A stretch of 64,000 nucleotides of DNA from Oscillospiraceae bacterium (GCA_009785525.1 WQWC01000006.1:1-64000), one strand, 5' to 3'; positions 49,254 to 60,137 are shown, counted from the stretch's first letter. The notes: a model not told the origin generated them from the letters alone. Translations and numbers: made by a program.

Positions 49254-49573
49254 TCTTGCTCACTCAAAATATCATTCAAAACAGCATCCCCATCGACTAT
49301 TTCATCGTGTTTAATCAGATATACAATTTCTTCCTCTTCTTCAGGCGAGAGCCATAGTTCAGCTTCGGCATCAATTATATGGTCTATTCTTTCAAAAACT
49401 CTATTCATAGGCGTGTAACGTTTAATCCCGGCGGCCTCCTCTGCTTCGGTTCTCAGCAGGGCGGCTTCCACCTCTTCGTTTTCAACGAACTTTGCAAAGG
49501 ATAATACCTTCATCACTTGATCGTTGGGCATTCTTTGTATTATATCGATCACGGTTTGTCTTACTGCATCCAT
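49250..49573 (-). CDS. Antitoxin of the RelE/ParE-type pair
   Basis: A 107-residue, strongly acidic protein encoded directly before the toxin. N-terminal MDAVRQTVIDIIQRMPNDQVMKVLSFAKFVENEE resembles the DUF2281-like start of some antitoxins, where a short helix leads to an acidic linker. The C-terminal half (LSPEEEEEIVYLIKHDEIVDGDAV) would wrap the toxin. I do not see a clear DNA-binding domain, so autoregulation is uncertain. GGAGG precedes the ATG, 21 nt after the gyrB stop. Role inferred from the toxin overlap. Confidence 0.72.
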   Translation of the reverse strand: MDAVRQTVIDIIQRMPNDQVMKVLSFAKFVENEEVEAALLRTEAEEAAGIKRYTPMNRVFERIDHIIDAEAELWLSPEEEEEIVYLIKHDEIVDGDAVLNDILSEQE

Positions 49574-49594
49574 AATAATACTACCTCCTTTGAG

Positions 49595-51777
<2,183 letters not shown>

Positions 51778-51843
51778 GTCGTGTCCTCCTGTATGTGGTG
51801 GGATAGCGTGTTGAACACCAATTGCGGCGCATAATCAACCCAC

Positions 51844-51869
51844 GGGACGCCGGGGACGGCGTCCCCTAC
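51844..51869. repeat. GTAGGGG-family half element
   Basis: GGGACGCCGGGGACGGCGTCCC then CTAC. First of three elements in the remB-recF gap. Confidence 0.75.
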
Positions 51870-51914
51870 ATTGGCCGTTCGTATTGGCCATGTATGGAGA
51901 AAACACCGCGCCAT

Positions 51915-52017
51915 GTAGGGGCGGCCATTGGCCGTCCGTGGTATCCAAAATTACGATGTGTTGGAGAAACGGAGATTGAACGTGGGTAACTGACGGACGC
52001 GCAATGCGCGCCCCTAC
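51915..52017. repeat. Composite GTAGGGG...CCCCTAC element
   Basis: GTAGGGGCGGCCATTGGCCG left hairpin and GGACGCGCAATGCGCGCCCC then TAC on the right. Confidence 0.85.
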
Positions 52018-52036
52018 GGGGTTGTGTCTGTCGTTT

Positions 52037-52101
52037 GTAGGGGACGATGGTAATCGTCCCGTTTTGCCTGTTCACACCGGGGAACGTGGGATGCCCCCTA
52101 C
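52037..52101. repeat. Composite GTAGGGG...CCCCTAC element supplying the recF stop
   Basis: Left GTAGGGGACGATGGTAATCG hairpin, right GATGCCCCCTAC. The CTA at 52098-52100 is the recF TAG stop. Confidence 0.85.
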
Positions 52102-53204
52102 AAAACCCTGCCATTCTCCACCGTGATCACAGCCCCCGATTCCACCCGATCTGTCTCATTGCATGACGTAATCAGCACCTGACCTTGCTTTATCCGATTT
52201 AGTATAAAGTCCTGCCTTGCGCCGTCGAGTTCTGACAGCACGTCATCCAATAGCAAAATCGGGATTTCACCGGAGTCGTCGTGGTGGATGTCGCGTTCGG
52301 CGAGTTTTATTGACACTGCCGCGGTTCTTGCCTGGCCTTGGGATGCGAATTTCCGTGCTGACATGCTGTTTATCACTATCTCAAAATCATCACGATGCGC
52401 ACCGGAAAGACACTGCCCGGAACGTATCTCCGCCTCTCGGTGAGTGCGTTGGTGTTCTTCCAACGCGGGCAGCAGCGCTTCCGGGGATTTTCGGCCATCG
52501 CCGTATGGGTCAACGCCTGTTACTGTCTTGTATTCAATTTCCAGCACCTCTTCCGTGTTGGAAAACTCATGATGATTCGCCGCGGCTTTTTTAGCGAGCA
52601 GTTCAATAAACGCCGCGCGGTAGTATATCATTATTGCACCCTCATGCATCAGCCGCAAGTTAAAGTCATCCAGTAAGTCCAGCAGAGACGGTTTCTTGTG
52701 ATAATCCCGCAAAATCCGTGTCTTGTGGGCATACAGCTTGTTAAACTCGGATAACGCGGCGGCATATCGCGGGCGCAGCTGGCACAGGCTGTGATCTAAC
52801 AGGCGTCTTCTCGCGGCGGCCCCGCTTTTTATCATGTCCAGGTCTTCCGGGTTAAATAAGACCACCGACAACCTCCCAGTGAGATCAGCCGCTTTCTTCA
52901 GCTTCACACCGTTTGCCAGCAGCTCCCGGCGGCGACCCCGTACGAGCTTTGCCTCCAACATCTGCTCCCGCCCGTGCGACTCGATTCCGGCGCGGATATA
53001 TGCCATATCGTCCTCTAGCCGGATCAACTCTCTGTCATACGCGCTGCGGAATGATTTGCCGACGGCCAGATAATACACCGCCTCCAGCAAATTTGTTTTC
53101 CCTTGCGCATTACGACCCGTTATTACGTTTACACCGGGGCTGAACTGCGCCTCGGAACTTTTGAAATTCCGCCAGCCCTCTAAATAAATCTCGTTAACCG
53201 TCAT
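52098..53204 (-). CDS. recF: DNA replication and repair protein RecF
   Basis: SMC-like ATPase that helps load RecA at gaps. From the ATG at 53204 it has 368 residues: Walker A GRNAQGKTNLLEAVYYLA near 29-46, signature LSGAHRDD, and Walker B PILLLDDVLSELD. The start overlaps the end of yaaA by 11 nt and lacks a clear RBS of its own, implying translational coupling. The TAG stop lies in a repeat-element end. Confidence 0.96.
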   Translation of the reverse strand: MTVNEIYLEGWRNFKSSEAQFSPGVNVITGRNAQGKTNLLEAVYYLAVGKSFRSAYDRELIRLEDDMAYIRAGIESHGREQMLEAKLVRGRRRELLANGVKLKKAADLTGRLSVVLFNPEDLDMIKSGAAARRRLLDHSLCQLRPRYAAALSEFNKLYAHKTRILRDYHKKPSLLDLLDDFNLRLMHEGAIMIYYRAAFIELLAKKAAANHHEFSNTEEVLEIEYKTVTGVDPYGDGRKSPEALLPALEEHQRTHREAEIRSGQCLSGAHRDDFEIVINSMSARKFASQGQARTAAVSIKLAERDIHHDDSGEIPILLLDDVLSELDGARQDFILNRIKQGQVLITSCNETDRVESGAVITVENGRVL

Positions 53205-53436
53205 CGGCTGCTGTGACGGCGATAATCTCGCGATTATATCTGACGAAATCGCCGGGACGGATTTTGCGCCCGCGTTCGGTGCAAATTTTGCCATTGACAT
53301 AGACTTCGCCGTTTTGTATCAGTATCTTCGCCATACCGCCGGTATTTGCTATGTCAGAGAGTTTAAGCAACGAATCCAGCTTGATAAACTCACCTGCAAC
53401 CGCAACTTCGCGGACGCCTTTTATTTTAACCTTCAT
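53194..53436 (-). CDS. yaaA: S4-domain RNA-binding protein (YaaA/RlbA)
   Basis: An 80-residue protein with an S4 fold: EFIKLDSLLKLSDIANTGGMAKILIQNGEVYVNG and RPGDFVRYN. Members between dnaN and recF in Bacillota are thought to contact ribosomal RNA. It overlaps dnaN by 11 nt and recF by 11 nt, so three genes are tightly coupled. Confidence 0.93.
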   Translation of the reverse strand: MKVKIKGVREVAVAGEFIKLDSLLKLSDIANTGGMAKILIQNGEVYVNGKICTERGRKIRPGDFVRYNREIIAVTAADDG

Positions 53437-54553
53437 AAGCCTTCAATCTGACCGGCAAAATCATATAAGTGAAACCACCTTTTCCATCCTCCACCGGATT
53501 TATCACACATGGTGCGGTGGATGTGGAAAGTTCAATGAGAACATCGGTATCCGGGGCGGCTTTTAATGCTTCCAGCAAGTAGCGGTTGTTAAAGCCGATC
53601 TCAAGTCCCCCGCCGTCACCGTCCATACGGCATTCGTCAGCGGCCTTGCCGATTGCTGACATCGCGTAAAGTTTGATTACCCCATCCCAGAACACGCACC
53701 GTATTGGGCTTTTTATCTTATCGCTGATCACAAGAGACACACGCTCAACAGCGTCTATAAGTTGACTTTTAGTGACGCGAATTTTAATTTCGTTCGTCTG
53801 CGGAATAGTGTTCTTGTAGTTTATAAACTCACCCTCCAGCCGCCGGGTTATCAGTACTGTGTCGCCGAATGTGAACATGATGTGCTTTTCCCCAACCGTT
53901 ATGGCGATGTTTGAAGTTTCATCGGTAATCCGCTCGACCTCGGTCAATGCTGTCCCGGGAACCACGAACACTGTTGCCGGGGCGTCCTCCTCCATCGTCT
54001 CGCGTCTTAGCGCCAGGCGGTATCCATCTACTGCGACTATGGTGAGTTCTTTACCCGTCTCAAACAACGCGCCGGTGTGAATCGGGCGGGATTCATTATC
54101 ACTAACGGCAAAGTTTGTTTGGGAAATCATCTTTTTCAACATCTCGCCGCTGACTTCAAAAGGCCTGCCATCTTCAACTTTCGGCAGCTCCGGAAAATCG
54201 TCAGCAGCGGAACCTAAGATTTCAAACACGCTAAACTCACTTTTAATTACCACACTGGAGACAGAGGCTTCCTCATTTATCTGTAACGTCACAGTTTCCC
54301 CGGGGAGTTTGCGTATTATTTCAGCAAATAGCCGGGCGTTCAGCACAATCTCACCATCGCTGGCAACTTCCGCCGGAACGGTTGAGACTATGCCCATTTT
54401 AAGGTCGTATCCTGAAACGTTTACCGCACCTTCACTGAACGACGCTTCAATCAACAGCCCCTCCAACACAGGTACGGGACTCTTTGAGGATACTGCCCTG
54501 GACGCGGTAAGAATAGCGGCCAAAAGCAGCAGCTTTTCACATGTGAATTTCAT
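53426..54553 (-). CDS. dnaN: DNA polymerase III sliding clamp, beta subunit
   Basis: Ring-shaped processivity clamp of 375 residues (three repeated clamp domains). Conserved features are MKFTCEKLLLLAAILTASRAVSS, LPGETVTLQI, SEFSVFEILGSAADDFPELP, and the C-terminal YMILPVRL hydrophobic-groove segment. The ATG at 54553 with AAAGGA upstream is chosen over an ATG 18 nt earlier. It is separated from dnaA by a 330-nt gap that looks like oriC. Confidence 0.97.
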   Translation of the reverse strand: MKFTCEKLLLLAAILTASRAVSSKSPVPVLEGLLIEASFSEGAVNVSGYDLKMGIVSTVPAEVASDGEIVLNARLFAEIIRKLPGETVTLQINEEASVSSVVIKSEFSVFEILGSAADDFPELPKVEDGRPFEVSGEMLKKMISQTNFAVSDNESRPIHTGALFETGKELTIVAVDGYRLALRRETMEEDAPATVFVVPGTALTEVERITDETSNIAITVGEKHIMFTFGDTVLITRRLEGEFINYKNTIPQTNEIKIRVTKSQLIDAVERVSLVISDKIKSPIRCVFWDGVIKLYAMSAIGKAADECRMDGDGGGLEIGFNNRYLLEALKAAPDTDVLIELSTSTAPCVINPVEDGKGGFTYMILPVRLKAYEG

Positions 54554-54599
54554 ACTATTATCCTTTCGCATTACTATCTTTTCACAATTTGCACCACCA

Positions 54600-54880
54600 G
54601 CGCATAATTGTGGATATCTATAAAGGGACGGGCATCCTTAACGCCCTATGGCCGCATTTATGTTGCACACAGTCTCTTCAGTAAAGAAATATAAATATTA
54701 TTTTTATAGTAATAATAGCCGTAGTACAAATTTATGTGGAAAACATCAAAAACACAAGAAACGATGCGGATTTCTGTGCAGGGAACATTTGTGGACAACC
54801 AGACTGATTATAAACACCATATGTGGGGTTTAGGTTATCAACACTATACCAACAGTTGATAACTGTGGAAATGTGGTTTT
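54600..54880. other. oriC: Probable chromosomal replication origin (oriC)
   Basis: The dnaA-dnaN gap contains several DnaA-box-like 9-mers: TGTGGATAT (54609-54617), TGTGGAAAA (54735-54743), TGTGGACAA (54790-54798), TTATCAACA (54835-54843) and weaker ones at 54854 and 54864. A very AT-rich stretch at 54681-54720 is a candidate unwinding element. None is the exact TTATCCACA consensus. Confidence 0.78.
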
Positions 54881-54882
54881 TG

Positions 54883-56217
54883 TTACTCCATCCGTGCGTT
54901 TATGTTTGATGTGATGTCTCTTATAGTCTGTGAAAGCTCCGGCGATTTGCTGATACCGCTTTCTATCTTGCGGATTGACGACAGTACCGTTGAGTGATCC
55001 CGCCCTTCAAATAGTTCGCCTATGTCTTTTAGTGACAGGTTTGTCAATGTTCGTATCAGGTACATCGCTATCTGCCGGGCTGACGCCGTGTTTCTTGTTC
55101 TGCGCTGGCCTTTTAAGTCTTCGGCGGTCAGCATGTAAAGTTTAGCCGTCTCGTCTATAATTGCGTCAGCTGTAGGTATAAGCTCTTTAGCGCCTTTGAA
55201 CATGTCTTTTAAATGTTTTGTGACCGATGCCACGGTTATTTCACCCTCCAGCATGTCCCAATAGGCCATTATCATTTTGACAGCCCCTTCCAGCTGGCGA
55301 ATATTGGATGTCATGTTTTCACATATGTAATCCATAACTTCATCAGTCAACGGCAGCCCGAGTTCAAGCGCTTTGTTCTTGACTATCGCCATCCGCGTCT
55401 CATAATCCGGCACCTGGACATCCGCCAAAAGGCCCGATTCAAACCGCGTGACAAGCCGGTCTTCAAGCCGGTTGATATCTCTCGGCGGGCGGTCAGACGT
55501 GAAGACAATCTGGCGGTCAAGCTGAAACAGGGTGTTGAATGTGTGGAAGAACTCTTCTTGGGTGGAGACACGGCCGGCTATGAATTGTATATCATCCATC
55601 AAAAACAAGTCAGCCCCGCGGTATTTCTCACGGAACTCCACGTTTTTGCCTTTTTGAATTGCCTCAATCAGCTCGTTCGTGAAATCATCGCCTTTGACGT
55701 AAACTATATTGTAATGCGGGAACTTCTCGGCGATAGCGTGCCGGATGGCGTGCAAAAGATGCGTTTTGCCCAAACCGGAGTCCCCATAGATAAACAGCGG
55801 GTTATACGCTTTTTTTTGCTGCCCCTCAGCCACCGCTAGGGCGGCCGCGTGTGCGAATTTGTTTGAGTTGCCGACAACAAACCGGTCAAACGTATACTCA
55901 TCAAGCTCCAGCTGGGTAAACTCATCGTTCTCCCGCGTTCTCTGTAAGGCGTTAAGTCCGGCGTCATCCAGAACAGTGACACCAAAATCGGCGGAAAACA
56001 GCTCTTTCAGCGCATCCTCAATCAAGCCGGAGAAGCGGCTTACAATCGTGTCACGCTTAAAGCCTGACGGTGTGTGAAGCGTCAGCCTGCTTTCGTTGAT
56101 ATCAATGGCTTGACAATCATCAAACCACGTTGTGACAGACGTTTCAGTCAAATCTGAGCTGATGATTTGCAGTACTTTTGTCCAAACGTCTTCGGCTGAG
56201 TTCATTAGCGTTTCCAA
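54883..56217 (-). CDS. dnaA: Chromosomal replication initiator DnaA
   Basis: Origin-binding AAA+ protein of 444 residues. Domain I at about 1-85, linker near 90-110, AAA+ core with Walker A GDSGLGKTHLLHA near 145-157 and Walker B LFLMDDIQF, and C-terminal DNA-binding domain with GRDHSTVLSSIRKIE. It starts at ATG 56217. The promoter region upstream carries a DnaA-box-like TGTGGAAAA between the -35 and -10, suggesting autoregulation. Confidence 0.98.
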   Translation of the reverse strand: METLMNSAEDVWTKVLQIISSDLTETSVTTWFDDCQAIDINESRLTLHTPSGFKRDTIVSRFSGLIEDALKELFSADFGVTVLDDAGLNALQRTRENDEFTQLELDEYTFDRFVVGNSNKFAHAAALAVAEGQQKKAYNPLFIYGDSGLGKTHLLHAIRHAIAEKFPHYNIVYVKGDDFTNELIEAIQKGKNVEFREKYRGADLFLMDDIQFIAGRVSTQEEFFHTFNTLFQLDRQIVFTSDRPPRDINRLEDRLVTRFESGLLADVQVPDYETRMAIVKNKALELGLPLTDEVMDYICENMTSNIRQLEGAVKMIMAYWDMLEGEITVASVTKHLKDMFKGAKELIPTADAIIDETAKLYMLTAEDLKGQRRTRNTASARQIAMYLIRTLTNLSLKDIGELFEGRDHSTVLSSIRKIESGISKSPELSQTIRDITSNINARME

Positions 56218-56271
56218 CCCCTTTAACTTTTTTCATAAGTTTTATGCGGCAGTTTTTCATTTAAAGAATAC

Positions 56272-56304
56272 AGGGCGTGTTTGGAAAAATCCTAAACACG
56301 CCCT
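56272..56304 (-). other. Hairpin in the dnaA leader
   Basis: GGGCGTGTTTGG and CCTAAACACGCCC pair with slight mismatch in the 5' untranslated region of dnaA. The function is unknown. Confidence 0.5.
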
Positions 56305-56307
56305 CTC

Positions 56308-56336
56308 ATTATACCAAAACGATGTGGAAAAATCAA
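56308..56336 (-). promoter_or_regulatory. dnaA promoter with overlapping DnaA-box-like site
   Basis: Minus strand TTGATT (complement of 56331-56336), 17-nt spacer, TATAAT (complement of 56308-56313). TGTGGAAAA (56323-56331) lies within it. Confidence 0.78.
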
Positions 56337-56432
56337 GCTTTTTCGTGTACCGGATTCGGGATTTGAAAATACGGCACCCATGTGTAAGGGCGCACATGGC
56401 GCGGCTGTTGTTGGGTTTTGTTCGTTGATCTC

Positions 56433-56490
56433 GTAGGGGACGCACCCCCGCCACAACGCAAAACGGGACGCCAAGGACGGCGTCCCCTAC
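56433..56490. repeat. Composite GTAGGGG...CCCCTAC element
   Basis: GTAGGGGACGC on the left, GGGACGCCAAGGACGGCGTCCC then CTAC on the right. Located 18 nt downstream of the rpsT stop. Confidence 0.82.
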
Positions 56491-56508
56491 AGGGTGATAA
56501 TCCCCCGG

Positions 56509-56769
56509 TTATATCGAATTCAACGACCGTGTCAGGCTTGATTTCCTGCGCGCGGCTTTGTTTTTGTGAATTATCCCGTTGGCGGCCGCTTTATCTACTG
56601 TCTTGACGGCAACTTTATATGCCGCTGTGGCGGATTCTTTGTCCCCGCTCTGCACGGCAGTGTCAAACTTCTTTATATTCGTCTTCATCGTGGATTTGGC
56701 AGCCTTGTTCCTGGCGGCCGCTTTCTGCGACAGAATTGCTCTCTTTGCTGAGGATTTGATGTTAGCCAT
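56509..56769 (-). CDS. rpsT: 30S ribosomal protein S20
   Basis: A primary 16S rRNA-binding protein of the small subunit, 86 residues, basic and helical. Signature MANIKSSAKRAILSQKAAARN and the end GIIHKNKAARRKSSLTRSLN. GGGAGGTG precedes the ATG at 56769, so the longer frame to 56835 is rejected. It lies between dnaA and the rpmH cluster, an insertion relative to the usual adjacent dnaA-rpmH. Confidence 0.96.
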   Translation of the reverse strand: MANIKSSAKRAILSQKAAARNKAAKSTMKTNIKKFDTAVQSGDKESATAAYKVAVKTVDKAAANGIIHKNKAARRKSSLTRSLNSI

Positions 56770-56916
56770 GTTACACACCTCCCTTGTACAGATACTGCGG
56801 AGAATAAGTATACCACCGTTTTTTACGGATTGCAAGAGTTTTTTTAACGGCAGCTATTTTTGTGCTAAGACCCGCAGCTTGTACATACTCTCTATAATAT
56901 AAAAGGGGGTGTTCCT

Positions 56917-57684
56917 ATGCGCGAAATGCGTATATTTGTAATCAACCGCGGGTGGATTTCCATTGCCGCGGCGGTACTTTCCGTCGTTGCCGTATTTTTT
57001 GTCATTACAATCGCAGGCGGCGGCGCGGGGCGGACCCTGCCCATCTATAGGGTAGAGCGCGACAACAGAGCCGTGTCGCTGACGTTTAACGCCTCGCGCG
57101 ATGGCGATATCGAAGCCATCACCGGGATTCTGGCGCAGTATAATGTGCGCGCAACGTTTTTCGTAACAGGTGAGTTCGCCCGGCGGAATCCGGACACGGT
57201 AACGGCGGCCGACCGGCAGGGGCATGAGATAATGAACCTCTCCGACGATTATGCCCGGTTCGTGCCGCTGCCCGCCGCGCAGGTTGCCGCGAATGTCACG
57301 GCGGCAAATGAAGAAATCGGGAACCTTACCGGGAAGGTTCCCGCACTGTTCCGCGCCCCGCACGGCGAATATGACGACCATGTAATTGAAATCGTACACG
57401 AACTTGGAATGCGGGCAATCCAGTGGGACGTTGACAGCCGCGACTATCGCGGGATATCCGCCGAAAGGATAACGCGCCGCGTCACAGGCGCGGTGTCTCC
57501 GGGAAGCATCGTAAAATTCCGGGCAGAATCGGCAAACACGCCGGAGGCGCTGCCAGAAATCATAGAATTCCTATTACAAAACGGCTACGCGATAGTGCCT
57601 GTGTCAGAACTCCTACTGCACGGCGAGTATACAATCGACCGCGCGGGAAGACAGCTGCCTGTCCGCCAACGCGAGGCGGCATAG
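56917..57684 (+). CDS. PdaB-like polysaccharide deacetylase-fold protein, probably inactive
   Basis: A 255-residue membrane-anchored NodB-fold protein with a signal-anchor helix (about 13-33). It aligns to sporulation PdaB: AVSLTFNASRDGD (54-64), VRATFFVTGEFARRNPD, GHEIMNLS, APHGEYDDHVIEIVHELG, QWDVDSRDY and ALPEIIEFLLQNGY. The catalytic Asp of LTFD is Asn58, and the His of the C-terminal (L/F)FH motif is Arg202, so deacetylase chemistry is unlikely. It may bind glycan or have a structural role in the spore. AGGGGGTG precedes the ATG. Confidence 0.82.
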   Translation: MREMRIFVINRGWISIAAAVLSVVAVFFVITIAGGGAGRTLPIYRVERDNRAVSLTFNASRDGDIEAITGILAQYNVRATFFVTGEFARRNPDTVTAADRQGHEIMNLSDDYARFVPLPAAQVAANVTAANEEIGNLTGKVPALFRAPHGEYDDHVIEIVHELGMRAIQWDVDSRDYRGISAERITRRVTGAVSPGSIVKFRAESANTPEALPEIIEFLLQNGYAIVPVSELLLHGEYTIDRAGRQLPVRQREAA

Positions 57685-57718
57685 GCGATAGCCCATATGT
57701 GGACGGCGGGATGGCTGT

Positions 57719-57853
57719 AGGGCGCGGCAACCTGACGCGCCATGGGTTACATTCATGCGCCGCCCTGTGCCTCCCATTGTACCACACAACGTTTTCGTAG
57801 GGGATGATGGCAATCGTCCCATTGAACTGCGGGCGGATTGCCATCACCCCTGC
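57719..57853. repeat. GTAGGGCGCGG repeat plus composite GTAGGGG element
   Basis: GTAGGGCGCGGCAACCTGACG (copy of 39647) and then GTAGGGGATGATGGCAATCG ... GGGCGGATTGCCATCACCCC (57797-57853). Confidence 0.75.
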
Positions 57854-57905
57854 GCATCTCCTACATGGGCAGCGCATAAATTCAACCGCGTCGCGCAGGG
57901 ATGCC

Positions 57906-58937
57906 CTACGGCAAATACAATATCGGATCCACCTGGACGCCGTCTATTATAATCTCAAAATGCAGATGCACGCCTGTTGACGTCCCGGTCGTACCCATTG
58001 CGCCGATTATCTGGCCCTGATACACCCAGTCCCCAACGCTGACGAATATCTCGTTCAGGTGTGCGTACAACGTCTCGTCACCGTTGTCGTGGCGGATTGT
58101 TATTGCGTTGCCGAATCCGCCGTTCCAGCCGGAGAAGATAACCTCGCCGTAATCGGCCGCGAAAATCGGGTCGCCTAATCGCCCGCCGATGTCAAGGCCG
58201 CGATGGTTTCGTGAACCCACAGCAATGACCCTGGGGCCGAATCCTGATGTAATCGGCCCGTCCGCCGGCCAGATGTATTGCCGCCCGCGCGGCATTGTGC
58301 CTATGGCGATACGCTCCGCCACAGGCGGCTGCGCGAATCGCGATATATCGCGGGATTGCTCCACTCCGTTCAGCCGAACCACTGTCTCCGTCAGCTGTAA
58401 CAGACCGGATTGACCCTCGCTTATTAGCATTGTCTCACCTTCGGTGAGCGTGTCGTCTTCTACATACTCCGTCTCGTACGGGATCTCTTCTTTTTCTACG
58501 ACCTCCGTCTCAACGCTTTCAACCGCAAGGCCGGATTCTTCGTTGGACGGGGCCAAAATCTCCAACAGGGCCTCGGTATCTTTTACGATATCCTCGTCCA
58601 CAACCTGCCGCACAACAGATATGTCCGGCACGAACCATATATATTCCGTCGTCTCGGTCGAATATTCTTCCAGAATTGTCACCAGTACGTCGTAAATCTC
58701 CTCACGGCTGTGCAATGCGCCGACTATTTCGTCCTCAACTTTCAGCACGTATTTTTCCGGCCCGCTTGGGGCCTCCTCGGTATATCCGGCATATTCGGTA
58801 TGCGGCAGATATTCTGCGTACTCCGCAACATCTGCCGACTGCCACAGCGCGAAGCCGAAGACAATACCGGTGCACATCACCATCATCGCCATAGCTGCGT
58901 AAACTGCAATTTTTCTGTTAAATTTAAATGTTTGCAT
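57906..58937 (-). CDS. Membrane-anchored M23 peptidase with G5 domain
   Basis: A 343-residue protein: N-terminal membrane helix (about 12-32), an acidic extracellular linker, a G5-like domain (about 145-210, with EEIPYETEYVEDDTLTEGE), and a C-terminal LytM/M23 zinc endopeptidase domain (about 225-340). Zinc motifs are HRGLDIGG near 242 and HLHFEI near 324, with YAHL in between. It would cut peptidoglycan cross-bridges or act as a sporulation regulator like SpoIIQ-type proteins. AGGTGG precedes the ATG at 58937. The TAG stop lies in a GTAGGGC repeat end. Confidence 0.92.
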   Translation of the reverse strand: MQTFKFNRKIAVYAAMAMMVMCTGIVFGFALWQSADVAEYAEYLPHTEYAGYTEEAPSGPEKYVLKVEDEIVGALHSREEIYDVLVTILEEYSTETTEYIWFVPDISVVRQVVDEDIVKDTEALLEILAPSNEESGLAVESVETEVVEKEEIPYETEYVEDDTLTEGETMLISEGQSGLLQLTETVVRLNGVEQSRDISRFAQPPVAERIAIGTMPRGRQYIWPADGPITSGFGPRVIAVGSRNHRGLDIGGRLGDPIFAADYGEVIFSGWNGGFGNAITIRHDNGDETLYAHLNEIFVSVGDWVYQGQIIGAMGTTGTSTGVHLHFEIIIDGVQVDPILYLP

Positions 58938-59076
58938 AATCCACCTGTTAAGAAATGTTACAATATGTCGAAATATGTGTAACGTTTTAGATACTATTGG
59001 TAACAAAAATGTTACTTTTGCAGTTTAACAGGTTTTGGATAATATGTCAAGCGGTTCCTAATGAAAATTTTTGGCT

Positions 59077-59562
59077 TTATTTGTCAGCTTCCGTTTGGGC
59101 GATAATAAACTCCGCCAGGGCGGCCGCATCCTCTAGTCCGAACTCCGGGATTCCGCCCGAACCGGGCGTATCGGTCACGATTGCCAGACAGCTCTCCGCC
59201 GGAACCGGCAACTCGGAACCGAGCCGCTGTACCGCGATCTTCGGCCACGGGCCAGTCTTGTACCCTTCGGTGAGGATGATATCCACATCGGTAATCCGCC
59301 GCAGCAGGTCGTTAATATCCACCGGGCGGCTCTCAATCACCGCCGCTTTTGTCGCAGATATCACCGCAGTCACATCCGCGCCCGCTTGAGTGAATCTCCA
59401 GCTGTCCTTGCCCTCACGGTCGATCTCAAACTCGTGCGCGTCATGTTTGATGACCGCGAGACGAATCCCGCGGCTTTTGAGTTCTTTTATCAGCTTGACA
59501 AGCAAGGTGGTCTTGCCTGTGCCTGAGTATGCCACTATTGAATAAATAGGTATATTGTCCAT
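59077..59562 (-). CDS. mobB: Molybdopterin-guanine dinucleotide biosynthesis protein MobB
   Basis: A GTPase of 161 residues that assists MobA in attaching GMP to molybdopterin. Walker A is AYSGTGKTTLL near residues 9-19, followed by the characteristic KHDAHEFEIDREGKDSWRFTQAGA and ILTEGYK. GGAGGCGG precedes the ATG at 59562. No other molybdenum cofactor genes are in the window. Confidence 0.93.
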   Translation of the reverse strand: MDNIPIYSIVAYSGTGKTTLLVKLIKELKSRGIRLAVIKHDAHEFEIDREGKDSWRFTQAGADVTAVISATKAAVIESRPVDINDLLRRITDVDIILTEGYKTGPWPKIAVQRLGSELPVPAESCLAIVTDTPGSGGIPEFGLEDAAALAEFIIAQTEADK

Positions 59563-59739
59563 AGTTTTCCGCCTCCAATGCCCCAATTATACTATTGCGT
59601 AACCCGGACTTCAAGCTGATTTTTGCCAATTTTGAACAGCCTATATAGGTGACGCTGTCCCCAGCGTCCCGTGGGGTCCCCCGCGAGTCCGTGGTTTGGA
59701 TGTTCTGCAGGGGACGGGGGCGAGGGTTCAGCGTCTTCC

Positions 59740-59789
59740 ATACCCTCTTTAGTAAAGAGGGTGCCGCCCGCAGGCGGCGAGTGTTTTGT
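59740..59789. repeat. Half copy of the ACAAAACACCCG miniature element
   Basis: CCCTCTTTAGTAAAGAGGG and GCCGCCCGCAGGCGGC, ending in GAGTGTTTTGT. The left end is missing. Confidence 0.72.
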
Positions 59790-59829
59790 AACATAAAACA
59801 AGACTTACGTGTAAACTATCTTTTTTCAG

Positions 59830-59858
59830 TTGACAGGGGTGTTGGTGTAATGTATAAT
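59830..59858 (+). promoter_or_regulatory. Promoter of rpmH-rnpA-yidD
   Basis: TTGACA (59830-59835), 17-nt spacer, TATAAT (59853-59858). Both hexamers are perfect. Confidence 0.92.
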
Positions 59859-59990
59859 AAATCTCCGTGTGATGATATATAGTGCACGGATGGGCGGATT
59901 AAGTACGCCCCGCGCGGATTGTACCGTTATCTGTCTTTGTGGACGGGAAACGCGAAACATGACAAAATAGAAGCAGTAGGAGGTGCGATT

Positions 59991-60125
59991 ATGCTTAGAA
60001 CATATCAGCCAAAGAAAAGACATCGTGCGAAAGAGCACGGGTTCCGCAAGCGCATGGCGACTAAAAACGGACGCAAAATATTAGCCCGCAGGCGCGTAAA
60101 AGGCAGGGAGAAGCTTTCCGCTTAA
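59991..60125 (+). CDS. rpmH: 50S ribosomal protein L34
   Basis: A 44-residue, very basic protein, [22 protein letters not shown] to GREKLSA, identical in plan to L34 of other bacteria. AGGAGGTG precedes the ATG at 59991; the frame upstream of it is not coding. First gene of rpmH-rnpA-yidD-yidC-jag. Confidence 0.98.
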   Translation: MLRTYQPKKRHRAKEHGFRKRMATKNGRKILARRRVKGREKLSA

Positions 60126-60137
60126 GCGGAAAGCAGT

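Noticed and set aside
59587..59740. Extra promoter or gene between mobB and the half repeat
   Set aside because: Only degenerate repeat words (GACGCTGTCCCCAGCGTCCC) were seen; no start or hexamers of quality.
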